15,922 nucleotides of DNA, taken from positions 1-15,922 of the forward strand of contig DCWQ01000001.1 in assembly GCA_002328185.1 (NCBI GenBank), read 5' to 3'. Both the position numbers and the translations under genes were made by a program. The notes under the pieces are model-generated. The model made no database searches. It saw only the letters and a program-made list of their open reading frames with translations, and had not been told where the DNA came from. Of the stretch, positions 1 through 6,104 are shown piece after piece. Positions within the stretch are counted from its first letter, which is position 1. Every line of letters starts with the position of its first letter. The stretch comes from Dehalococcoidia bacterium UBA2158. Lineage in GTDB: Bacteria > Chloroflexota > Dehalococcoidia > Lucifugimonadales > UBA3495.

Positions 1-912
1 CGGGACCATCACGTCATGAAAATTAGAGAGCCATTTCTTGAAGCCCGGCTCAGCCCATAGGCGTTCATACTGCTCTAAACGTTCCTCTTTAGAAACATCC
101 ATGGCCGACCGCTTGTCGAATTCGTGTATGAACGAGCCGGGGGTTTCCATGCACACCCTGAAAATCTCCGGATAACTGGCTTTGATCTGTTTCTGGGTCT
201 CATCGTCGATCGGGCCATTGCGGAGGGGAGCGCAGTAGTTCGCTGTGCGCTGGAATACTGTCAGGTGGCTAACCTCTTTGGCAATCTCCGTAATGAGTTG
301 CACGCCGCTGGCGCCGGTGCCGATGACTCCAACTCGTTTTCCGGCCAGGTCGATTCCTTCTGCCGGCCATCCTCGAGTGTGAGATGTAATCCCTTTGAAG
401 CTGTCGATTCCCTCAAAGTCAGGAACGTAACCGGCAGAAAAACTTCCGACCGACGTAATCAAGTACTGGCCACGGGCTTTCCCCCCGTCCTTTAAGACGA
501 TTTCCCAGCAGCTATCTTCTTCTACAAACGTCGCCGACATGACTCGCGAGTTGAATTGTATGTCACGACGCAGATCGAACTTATCTGCCACATAGTTTAG
601 ATAGCGTTCGGTCTCTGGCTGGCTGGAGTAATGTTCTTTCCAGTCCCATTCCTGCAAAAGTTCTTCGGAAAATGAATATCCGTAAGAGTAGCTCTCAGAG
701 TCAAAACGGCAACCTGGATAGCGGTTCCAATACCAAGTTCCACCCACCCCACTAGCATCGTCGAATGCCCGGACCGAGAACCCGAGTTGGCGCATACGAT
801 ACAAAGCGTATAGCCCCGTGACCCCCGACCCGATGACAATCGCATCGAACTTTTCAGTCTCATCTCTGGTCTCAGAAATAGGTACCGATGTTTCATTTAG
901 GGAATCAGCCAT
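1..912 (-). CDS. FAD-dependent Baeyer-Villiger-type monooxygenase, 3' part cut off by window edge
   Basis: Reading the minus strand from the ATG at 912 gives 304 uninterrupted codons to base 1, so the C-terminal part lies outside the window. Type I BVMOs use FAD and NADPH to insert one oxygen of O2 next to a carbonyl, turning ketones into esters or lactones. Visible signatures: the FAD-binding GxGxxG (GSGVTG, residues 28-33), the GGTWYWNRYPG block (residues 57-67), the BVMO fingerprint FxGxxxHxxxWP (F172, H178, W182, P183) and the NADPH-binding GTGASG (198-203). A good AAGGAG Shine-Dalgarno lies about 7 bases before the ATG. It is clearly paralogous to the complete BVMO at 6105-7754, but carries an N-terminal extension about 12 residues longer before the Rossmann motif. 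It is divergent from the ABC importer and shares a 514-base regulatory region with it. The family is sure; the substrate is unknown. Confidence 0.93.
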   Translation of the reverse strand, partial: MADSLNETSVPISETRDETEKFDAIVIGSGVTGLYALYRMRQLGFSVRAFDDASGVGGTWYWNRYPGCRFDSESYSYGYSFSEELLQEWDWKEHYSSQPETERYLNYVADKFDLRRDIQFNSRVMSATFVEEDSCWEIVLKDGGKARGQYLITSVGSFSAGYVPDFEGIDSFKGITSHTRGWPAEGIDLAGKRVGVIGTGASGVQLITEIAKEVSHLTVFQRTANYCAPLRNGPIDDETQKQIKASYPEIFRVCMETPGSFIHEFDKRSAMDVSKEERLEQYERLWAEPGFKKWLSNFHDVMVP

Positions 913-979
913 CTCTCTGCTCCTTAAACTCTTTTCATAGCCCGTCTCGCGATTACGACAGGTAGCTTACTTCACCCTT

Positions 980-1016
980 ATTCGATGAATCGCCGCTTGG
1001 CACCGTTTCATCGAAT
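980..1016. repeat. 10-bp inverted repeat in the BVMO leader
   Basis: The arms ATTCGATGAA (980-989) and TTCATCGAAT (1007-1016) are perfectly complementary around a 17-base GC-rich spacer. It lies 68-104 bases upstream of the BVMO start. It would fall in or at the start of the 5' leader if the candidate minus promoter at 1015-1044 is right. It could be a regulator operator or a leader hairpin; the sequence alone cannot decide. Confidence 0.5.
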
Positions 1017-1044
1017 TTTACACGCGCCTAATTTTATATTCCAA
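1015..1044 (-). promoter_or_regulatory. Candidate sigma70-type promoter for the left BVMO
   Basis: On the minus strand a TTGGAA box (1039-1044) is followed, 18 bases later, by TAAAAT (1015-1020, 5 of 6 to TATAAT). An alternative -35, TTGCGA, with a 17-base spacer precedes the same -10. Transcription would start about 95 bases before the ATG at 912. This is a consensus match only, in AT-rich DNA where chance matches are common. Confidence 0.35.
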
Positions 1045-1057
1045 CAGAATAATTCGC

Positions 1058-1076
1058 AAGAATGATTATCATAAAA
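1058..1076. promoter_or_regulatory. Fur-box-like palindrome
   Basis: The sequence contains a perfect palindrome ATGAT-T-ATCAT (1062-1072). Read on the minus strand, the surrounding 19-mer matches the classical Fur-box consensus at about 14 of 19 positions, including the whole central TGATAATCATT. It sits just upstream of the candidate minus -35 box. The proposed binding of a Fur-family repressor is inference; the consensus comes from Proteobacteria and may not transfer to this organism. Confidence 0.35.
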
Positions 1077-1227
1077 TACTCTTACCATTCACTGCGTTTA
1101 AGCAAGTTAGCCAGCCTATTTGCCAACGATCTCTACGCGGTAACCGCTATTATTTAATTATAGGAATTTGACGATAATATTCGCTTCATATGTTGATTTA
1201 CTCACACTCTACATTTCGGAATTGTCG

Positions 1228-1256
1228 TTGACTCTTATACGGCATTAAGCTAGTAT
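1228..1256 (+). promoter_or_regulatory. Candidate sigma70-type promoter for the ABC importer operon
   Basis: TTGACT (1228-1233, 5 of 6 to consensus) and TAGTAT (1251-1256, 4 of 6) are separated by exactly 17 bases. A start near 1263 would leave a leader of about 165 bases before the ATG at 1427. No other pairing in the plus direction of this intergenic region looked as good. Confidence 0.45.
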
Positions 1257-1426
1257 GCGGCGGCGGCACGAGAATCCCATATGAATATCACTGTACTTGG
1301 GCCTTATTATTGCAGGCGATTAATTAACAATGGGTTTCATCAGTATCTCGGTATAGCCGAGGTTCGACTTGATATTACGAATTCACACATGGGATTTCAC
1401 ACCTGGGATTATGAGGGTAAGTAGTA

Positions 1427-3256
1427 ATGACAAGACGTATTAAGGCATCTTCGAGGCGGTTACTACCTTTAATCGCCATATTCTTACTAGCGCTTGTTAT
1501 CTCATGTGGTTCGTCCACTGAGCCGGCTGCGCCACAAGCCGCGGCAACCAGCGCTCCGCAACCTACTGCAACAAGTGCACCTGCGGCTTCTGGTGGAGTG
1601 CCAACGGCAACACCGTACGCTTACGCTGCTCGATCGGTGTTGCAAGAACTTGACGAGAAGTATCCATGGCCACCGAAAGCTTGGCCATGGCCACCACGTC
1701 GGGGCGGCGTAATCCAACTCACTATGAGCCCCATCCCCGATGTTGATCCAACCAGGGCACGGAACAACGAAAACCTGGCACAGTATGACGCCTTACTCGA
1801 ATGGGAATCGACTTGGTGGTTCCCAGAAGTCCACACCACACCCACTATTCGGCCTAATATTGCCGCGAGTTGGGAAGCGGTGGACTTGAAAACCTGGGAT
1901 TTTAAGATCAACCAGGACGCAAGGTTCCATGACCGGCCTCCGATGAACGGCCGCCCGGTTACTGCCGAAGACGTAAAATATTCGTTCGACTTATTAAGGG
2001 TGGTCCCTCAATACACGGCCACCGCTTCTGTAGATAGCGTCGAGGTGATTGACCAGGAGACTGTGCGATTCCATCTCAAGCAAGCCTTGGCGGGGTTCCC
2101 TACGTTGTATACCAACGGCTCCACTCCGCCAATAGTAGCTAAAGAGGCCCAAGAATCGCCCGGTGGTCTGGGGGAGAATCCAGGTGGTACCGGTGCGTTC
2201 ACCCTGAAAGAATTTGCTGCTGGCGAAGGGATGCTGTTCGTCGCAAATCCGAACTATCACTTAAAAATAAAAGGGGAGCAACTGCCGTTCCTAGACGCGG
2301 TGCGTTACATATTCACCCGCGATCCTGCCACACAGGTAGCCCTTTACCGGGCACAACAGATTGATCTCATGCGGATAAGCGCTTATGACATTTTGGATCA
2401 GGTGCTTGAGACCGTGCCCGATACAACGTTATATAGAGTCCCTTCATTCGGATGGGGAGACCACGGCGTATTTCTTAATCTAGCCAAGCCGCCCTTCGAT
2501 GATGTTAGGGTTCGCCGGGCTATGTCGATGGCTATCAACCGTGATGTGATTGCGAATGTGATTAATGCCGGGGACGCTACACCATACGGTCCTATGCCAT
2601 GGGCGGTTGGTGGGTACACCGACATCACGGAGTACACCGTGGACAACTTGGGTCCGTGGTACCAATTCAATCCTGAGGGAGCAAAGACCCTACTAGCCGA
2701 AGCTGGCTACCCAGACGGGTTCGAGGTAGAAATCGAGTGGGGTGAACTATCGGGATTCACATTCGGCGACACCGCTGTACTCCTCGAAAAGATGTGGGAA
2801 GACATTGGCCTAGATGCCACGATTAAGCAAAGCGAGTACGCCACTTGGTGGTCGAAATCCAAGTGTGGGGAGCCGATGAACGATACCCTTATTGGGCTGA
2901 GCCCGTATGGATCGGGACCGACAGCTTACGACTGGCTCTACCTCCCATATCATTCCGATTCCAGTGTTAACTGTCCTCATATTGAAGATGAAAAGATTGA
3001 CGTTCTTCTGGACGAGTGGATCGGCGCTGATGCAGGTAGGCAAGTGGAGATTCAAAAGGAACTGTGGAACTACCTAACGGATCAAGTGTATAGGCTTACG
3101 ACCATCGTTCCTCCTCACTATAGATTGACTCAGTCCTACCTTCATGCAGGCGATAATCCCTATTGTTGGTTCACCGGTTATTGCTCATATGAAGTGAAGT
3201 CGGCATGGTTGACTGATGGCGTCCCATCACGTTCTTTTGACAAATTTGCCGAATAA
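1427..3256 (+). CDS. ABC transporter substrate-binding lipoprotein, family 5 (peptide/nickel/opine type)
   Basis: This 609-residue protein should sit outside the membrane as a lipoprotein and deliver a ligand to the two permeases encoded downstream. A basic N-terminus (residues 1-11) and hydrophobic stretch (12-26) end in a lipobox, V-I-S-C with C27 as lipidation site. A Pro/Ala/Thr/Ser-rich low-complexity linker follows (about 31-65). The SBP_bac_5 fold is seen in RPNIAASWE (142-150), VTAEDVKYSFD (178-188), the FTLKEFAAGEG region (258-268) and PFDDVRVRRAMSMAINRD (356-373). A GAGGG Shine-Dalgarno lies about 9 bases before the ATG. A 17-residue Trp/Pro-rich segment (residues 79-94, two WPP copies) precedes the mature domain. 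Several cysteines, including two in the last 35 residues, could pair as disulfides. The family binds di- and oligopeptides but also nickel, opines, glycosides and other small molecules, so the ligand is open. Confidence 0.93.
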   Translation: MTRRIKASSRRLLPLIAIFLLALVISCGSSTEPAAPQAAATSAPQPTATSAPAASGGVPTATPYAYAARSVLQELDEKYPWPPKAWPWPPRRGGVIQLTMSPIPDVDPTRARNNENLAQYDALLEWESTWWFPEVHTTPTIRPNIAASWEAVDLKTWDFKINQDARFHDRPPMNGRPVTAEDVKYSFDLLRVVPQYTATASVDSVEVIDQETVRFHLKQALAGFPTLYTNGSTPPIVAKEAQESPGGLGENPGGTGAFTLKEFAAGEGMLFVANPNYHLKIKGEQLPFLDAVRYIFTRDPATQVALYRAQQIDLMRISAYDILDQVLETVPDTTLYRVPSFGWGDHGVFLNLAKPPFDDVRVRRAMSMAINRDVIANVINAGDATPYGPMPWAVGGYTDITEYTVDNLGPWYQFNPEGAKTLLAEAGYPDGFEVEIEWGELSGFTFGDTAVLLEKMWEDIGLDATIKQSEYATWWSKSKCGEPMNDTLIGLSPYGSGPTAYDWLYLPYHSDSSVNCPHIEDEKIDVLLDEWIGADAGRQVEIQKELWNYLTDQVYRLTTIVPPHYRLTQSYLHAGDNPYCWFTGYCSYEVKSAWLTDGVPSRSFDKFAE

Positions 3257-3289
3257 ATTAACCATCCAAATCCTAATCAATAACACCTT

Positions 3290-3328
3290 GTTGCAATCAG
3301 TAAAAACGTTGATTCTACCGATTGCAAC
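3290..3328. repeat. Intercistronic inverted repeat between binding-protein and permease genes
   Basis: GTTGCAATC (3290-3298) and GATTGCAAC (3320-3328) form a perfect 9-bp inverted repeat with a 21-base loop, 34 bases after the binding-protein stop. There is no following U-run, so it is not a classical terminator. A hairpin here could protect the upstream message or reduce read-through into the permease genes, since binding proteins are usually needed in excess. That role is inference. Confidence 0.4.
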
Positions 3329-3461
3329 AGTGAGGGCAATCCCCTGCAGTCTGAACGTCGTAACATTGATTGATATTCTGTGGGGGCGTGTGCCAAGAGT
3401 CCTATTGGCCTCGCAAATAGCCTGCCAAAGACTTCTATCTACATAACCGACGGTAACCTGT

Positions 3462-4412
3462 ATGTCGCAATACATCTTACACAGGTTGCTCTTAGCTATC
3501 TTGGTTCTTTGGTTAGTACACCTATTGGTGTTCTCGATGGTCAGGATGTTTCCCGGCGACGTGGTTATGATGCGTTTGGGCCAAGATGCCACCATGACCA
3601 AGGAATCCTATGACGCCGCCCGGGAAGAGCTGGGAATAGACAGGCCATTTTTAGTCCAATACGGATCGACAATGAAGGATTTGCTCCGGGGGGATCTAGG
3701 AGATTCCCTACTGAGCGGAAGGTCGGTGGCCGATGAACTTGGCGACCGCATTAGTCTCACTCTTCATTTAGCCCTGCTATCGCTGGTCATCGCGCTACTG
3801 ATGGCAATACCCATCGGGGTAATATCTGCCGTTTTCCAAGATACTGTTGCTGACTACGGAGGTAGGCTGTTTTCAGTATTAGGACTTTCTCTACCGGATT
3901 TCTGGAGCGGTGTAGTCGCTGTCCTAATCCTCTCTTTGTGGTTCCATTGGTTGCCTCCTAGGGGATTTGAGGGGATTTGGGTGGCCCCGATAAAAACCTT
4001 TCAGCAGTTATTGATTCCTGCTGCCATTATTGGCTTCCGGTTTTCTGCTGTCATCATGCGCATGACCCGATCTTCTATGCTCGAAGTACTTCGTGAGGAC
4101 TATATTCGGACGGCTCGGTCTAAAGGGCTATCCGAACAAAAAATTATAGTCGGGCACGCGATGAAGAATTCGTTTATCCCAGTAGTCACCCTAATAGGTC
4201 AGCAATTCTCCATCCTGTTGGGAGGCACCGTCATCATAGAAACCATTTTCCTTCTGCCCGGTGTAGGAAACATGACATTAGATGCGGTGTTATTCCGAGA
4301 CTACACGTTAGTTCAAGGTGCGGTTATATTCTTCGGCGGAATTATGGTTCTAATGAATCTTCTTGTCGACATATCCTACGCCTGGTTCGACCCGCGAATT
4401 CGATATGGGTAA
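3462..4412 (+). CDS. ABC transporter permease, DppB/OppB type
   Basis: This 316-residue inner-membrane subunit forms half of the translocation channel of the importer. It has the family's order: an N-terminal helix (residues about 8-27) with the FSMVRMFPGDVV block, a loop with GDLGDSLLSGRSV (77-89), then a BPD_transp_1 domain of about five helices. The cytoplasmic EAA loop, which contacts the ATPase, reads DYIRTARSKGL with the following H and KN residues (about 213-236). The C-terminus YAWFDPRIRYG is typical of DppB proteins. Length is normal. The ATG at 3462 has only a weak Shine-Dalgarno, but the MSQYILHRLLLAIL start matches the family. It lies 205 bases after the binding-protein gene and overlaps the next permease gene. 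Confidence 0.94.
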   Translation: MSQYILHRLLLAILVLWLVHLLVFSMVRMFPGDVVMMRLGQDATMTKESYDAAREELGIDRPFLVQYGSTMKDLLRGDLGDSLLSGRSVADELGDRISLTLHLALLSLVIALLMAIPIGVISAVFQDTVADYGGRLFSVLGLSLPDFWSGVVAVLILSLWFHWLPPRGFEGIWVAPIKTFQQLLIPAAIIGFRFSAVIMRMTRSSMLEVLREDYIRTARSKGLSEQKIIVGHAMKNSFIPVVTLIGQQFSILLGGTVIIETIFLLPGVGNMTLDAVLFRDYTLVQGAVIFFGGIMVLMNLLVDISYAWFDPRIRYG

Positions 4413-5340
4413 AGATACAGGACCGTTGGAATTAAGCTCCAACCCCAAGAACCCGTTAGAGGCGATATCAAACGGCCTTGGGCGCCAGTCTCGTTCCCTA
4501 ATGAGGTTCATTGTCTCCAAGCCTGTCGGAGGGGCTGGAGGACTGATCGTTCTAATTATAGTGTTTGGTGCAATATTTGCTCCACTTGTAGCGCCGTTTG
4601 ACCCCTATGAATTTAACCTGGATGAAAACGGGATGCCGGTACGCTTAGAAGGCCCCGATAGAGACTATCTACTAGGAACCGATGCTATCGGACGAGATGT
4701 GCTTAGCCGCATCATATATGGCGCTCGAGTGTCGTTGATCGTAGGCTTGGGAGCAGTGGCACTCGGTGTCACTCTTGGCACCATTATCGGGTTAATATCA
4801 GGTTATTTCGTCGGGAAAATCGACCAGGTGCTGCAGCGGATAGTCGATACATTGATGGCGATTCCGGCGATTGTGTTGGCCTTAGCAGTGATGACCATGC
4901 TACAGCCAGGAATATTCAACATAATATTGGTAATCGCCATTGTTATCGCACCCGGTTCGGCCAGAGTAGTACGGTCTACGGTTTTGGCGATTAAACAAAA
5001 TGTTTACATCGAAGCAGCACGTTCGGTCGGGGCCACCGATAGCCGGATTGTGTTTCGCCATATACTGCCAAATGTGTTTGCTCCAATTATTATCATTGCG
5101 TCAATCTGGGTCGGTAACGCTATTGTTATCGAGGCTGCGCTCAGCTACCTTGGTCTTGGTACCCCGCCTCCTACTCCAAGTTGGGGCGGGATGCTGGCCC
5201 TGGAAGGACGACGTTACCTAGAAAACGCCCCATGGCTAGCTATCGCACCAGGCGTGGCCATCAGCATCGCGGTTTTAGCGGTCAATATGCTTGGTGATGC
5301 CTTGCGTGACGTGTTAGATCCTCGCCTCAGGAGTCGCTGA
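4405..5340 (+). CDS. ABC transporter permease, DppC/OppC type
   Basis: This 311-residue protein is the second channel subunit. It has a cytoplasmic N-terminus (about 1-40), a first helix (about 43-62), the APFDPYEFN block, the LLGTDAIGRDVLSRIIYGARVSL signature (89-111), then a BPD_transp_1 domain. The EAA loop reads YIEAARSVGA through RHILPN (201-223) and the protein ends in DALRDVLDPRLRSR as usual for DppC. An upstream in-frame ATG at 4363 would add 14 residues. I prefer 4405, because its ATGGGTAA overlap with the stop of the DppB gene suggests translational coupling and the added residues would only shadow the conserved DppB C-terminus. Neither start has a strong Shine-Dalgarno. No DppD/DppF ATPase gene follows. 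Confidence 0.93.
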   Translation: MGKDTGPLELSSNPKNPLEAISNGLGRQSRSLMRFIVSKPVGGAGGLIVLIIVFGAIFAPLVAPFDPYEFNLDENGMPVRLEGPDRDYLLGTDAIGRDVLSRIIYGARVSLIVGLGAVALGVTLGTIIGLISGYFVGKIDQVLQRIVDTLMAIPAIVLALAVMTMLQPGIFNIILVIAIVIAPGSARVVRSTVLAIKQNVYIEAARSVGATDSRIVFRHILPNVFAPIIIIASIWVGNAIVIEAALSYLGLGTPPPTPSWGGMLALEGRRYLENAPWLAIAPGVAISIAVLAVNMLGDALRDVLDPRLRSR

Positions 5341-5518
5341 CTACACCCAGGCGCTTCCCTAGCCTGCGAGGTAGATGATGCTGGTGACCTTGGTAAGTGC
5401 ATCCGCCGGTCAGGCCATCGACTCGGTAAAAGGTCAGGGTGGGTATAGGGCCGAAGCGGTAATAGCCATTCTTGCCGGGGCCAAGGAGGAAACAATCCGT
5501 CCGCGGATTGCTCGCGCA
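5341..5518. other. Intergenic stretch after the importer, nothing recognised
   Basis: There is no ATPase gene, strong hairpin or tRNA here. On the plus strand an open frame from 5375 begins MMLVTLVSASAG and continues across the LRR region, but it has no recognisable family, no Shine-Dalgarno and overlaps a better-supported reading on the other strand. On the minus strand the frames are broken by stops. Confidence 0.5.
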
Positions 5519-5947
5519 CTAACTCATGAGCGGGTTCCCAGAAAGATCTATTCCCCACTCTTCCCTCAGTTGGTTTATCTCAGGCGGAAGTATTGTGAGC
5601 AAGTTGTGCGAAAGATCCAATCCCTTAGGAGTACGGCGCAACGGTCGGCCCAGACGACAGACGATTCTCCCACTGGACACAAATTCCCCGAAAACCTTGA
5701 TTGAAGACCGGCCTTGGTTAAGTTTTTCTAGTTTGACCATATTTTGCGAAATGGCGGTTAACCGATTGTTCCCAACCCAGAGTCTCTCCAATCCGGCTAA
5801 ATCACCGATTTCAGGCGGCAGCCCCGTAAGCTGGTTATCACCGAGAAACAGGCCTGTGAGGCTGGTCAGGTTGCCGATTTCAGCCGGCAGCTCCGTAAGC
5901 TGGTTAGCGCCGAGAGACAGGCCCAGGATGAGCGGTAGGTTTGCCAC
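5519..5947 (-). CDS. Leucine-rich-repeat protein fragment, possibly a decaying gene
   Basis: The minus-strand frame gives 142 residues from a GTG at 5947. It holds three consecutive 23-residue LRRs of the bacterial LPxEIxx type (residues about 4-72: LSLGANQLTELPAEIGN, LFLGDNQLTGLPPEIGD, LWVGNNRLTAISQNMVK). A stretch of about 37 residues without repeat character follows, then two more partial repeats (LDLSHNLLTILPPEINQ and IDLSGNPLMS) before the stop. Such repeats form protein-binding solenoids. Repeats begin almost at residue 3 with no N-terminal cap or signal peptide, the GTG has no properly spaced Shine-Dalgarno, and the frame stays open upstream without a better start. The interruption in the middle and abrupt end also suggest a truncated remnant. 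It could still be a small cytoplasmic LRR protein. Confidence 0.5.
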   Translation of the reverse strand: MANLPLILGLSLGANQLTELPAEIGNLTSLTGLFLGDNQLTGLPPEIGDLAGLERLWVGNNRLTAISQNMVKLEKLNQGRSSIKVFGEFVSSGRIVCRLGRPLRRTPKGLDLSHNLLTILPPEINQLREEWGIDLSGNPLMS

Positions 5948-5983
5948 CCTTCGGTCTGTTGAACTGCATCTAGAGCGCGCTTG

Positions 5984-6045
5984 CTAGGCCGCGGCTCCAC
6001 GGCAGCATTTGTATTTCTTGCCACCGCCACGGGTACATTAGCCTT
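5984..6045 (-). pseudogene. Possible remnant of a C-terminal SEC-C zinc motif
   Basis: One minus-strand frame reads CTRGGGKKYKCCRGAAA and then a stop. The SEC-C motif (normally CPCGSGKKYKxCC) often ends bacterial proteins. The GKKYKCC core is intact, but the first Cys pair is damaged, and a stop lies directly upstream in the same frame. The sequence KANVP that often precedes such motifs appears in a different frame, consistent with a small deletion. The motif is short, so chance resemblance cannot be excluded. Confidence 0.25.
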
Positions 6046-6104
6046 GCATCCCAGCTCAAGGAAATGACGTCAACCCTCCAGCCTTGCGCCTGGGTCATAA
6101 ACCT

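Larger units (their letters stand above)
913..1426. other. Divergent intergenic region, no gene
   Basis: This 514-base AT-rich stretch lies between the BVMO (minus) and the ABC binding-protein gene (plus). I find no convincing ORF or RNA gene. It holds candidate promoters in both directions, a 10-bp inverted repeat at 980-1016 and an 11-bp palindrome at 1062-1072 resembling a Fur-box core; each is listed separately. Its base composition differs visibly from the GC-richer genes at its sides. Confidence 0.7.

Noticed and set aside
1386..1410. Imperfect direct repeat of CACATGGGATT before the binding-protein gene
   Set aside because: It has only two short, unequal copies just upstream of the Shine-Dalgarno, which is too little to claim an operator.
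3216..3446. Plus-strand open frame bridging the binding-protein stop and the permease gene
   Set aside because: It overlaps the conserved end of the binding protein in another frame and has no recognisable protein features.
4363..4404. Upstream ATG of the DppC gene
   Set aside because: It would add 14 residues encoded within the conserved DppB C-terminus and has no ribosome-binding site; the 4405 start with stop-start overlap is more natural.
5375..5704. Plus-strand 109-codon open frame after the DppC gene
   Set aside because: It has no family I recognise and no Shine-Dalgarno, and its second half is antisense to clear leucine-rich repeats.
6066..6073. TGACGTCA perfect 8-bp palindrome
   Set aside because: It is short, isolated in decayed DNA past a gene end, and expected by chance in a window of this size.
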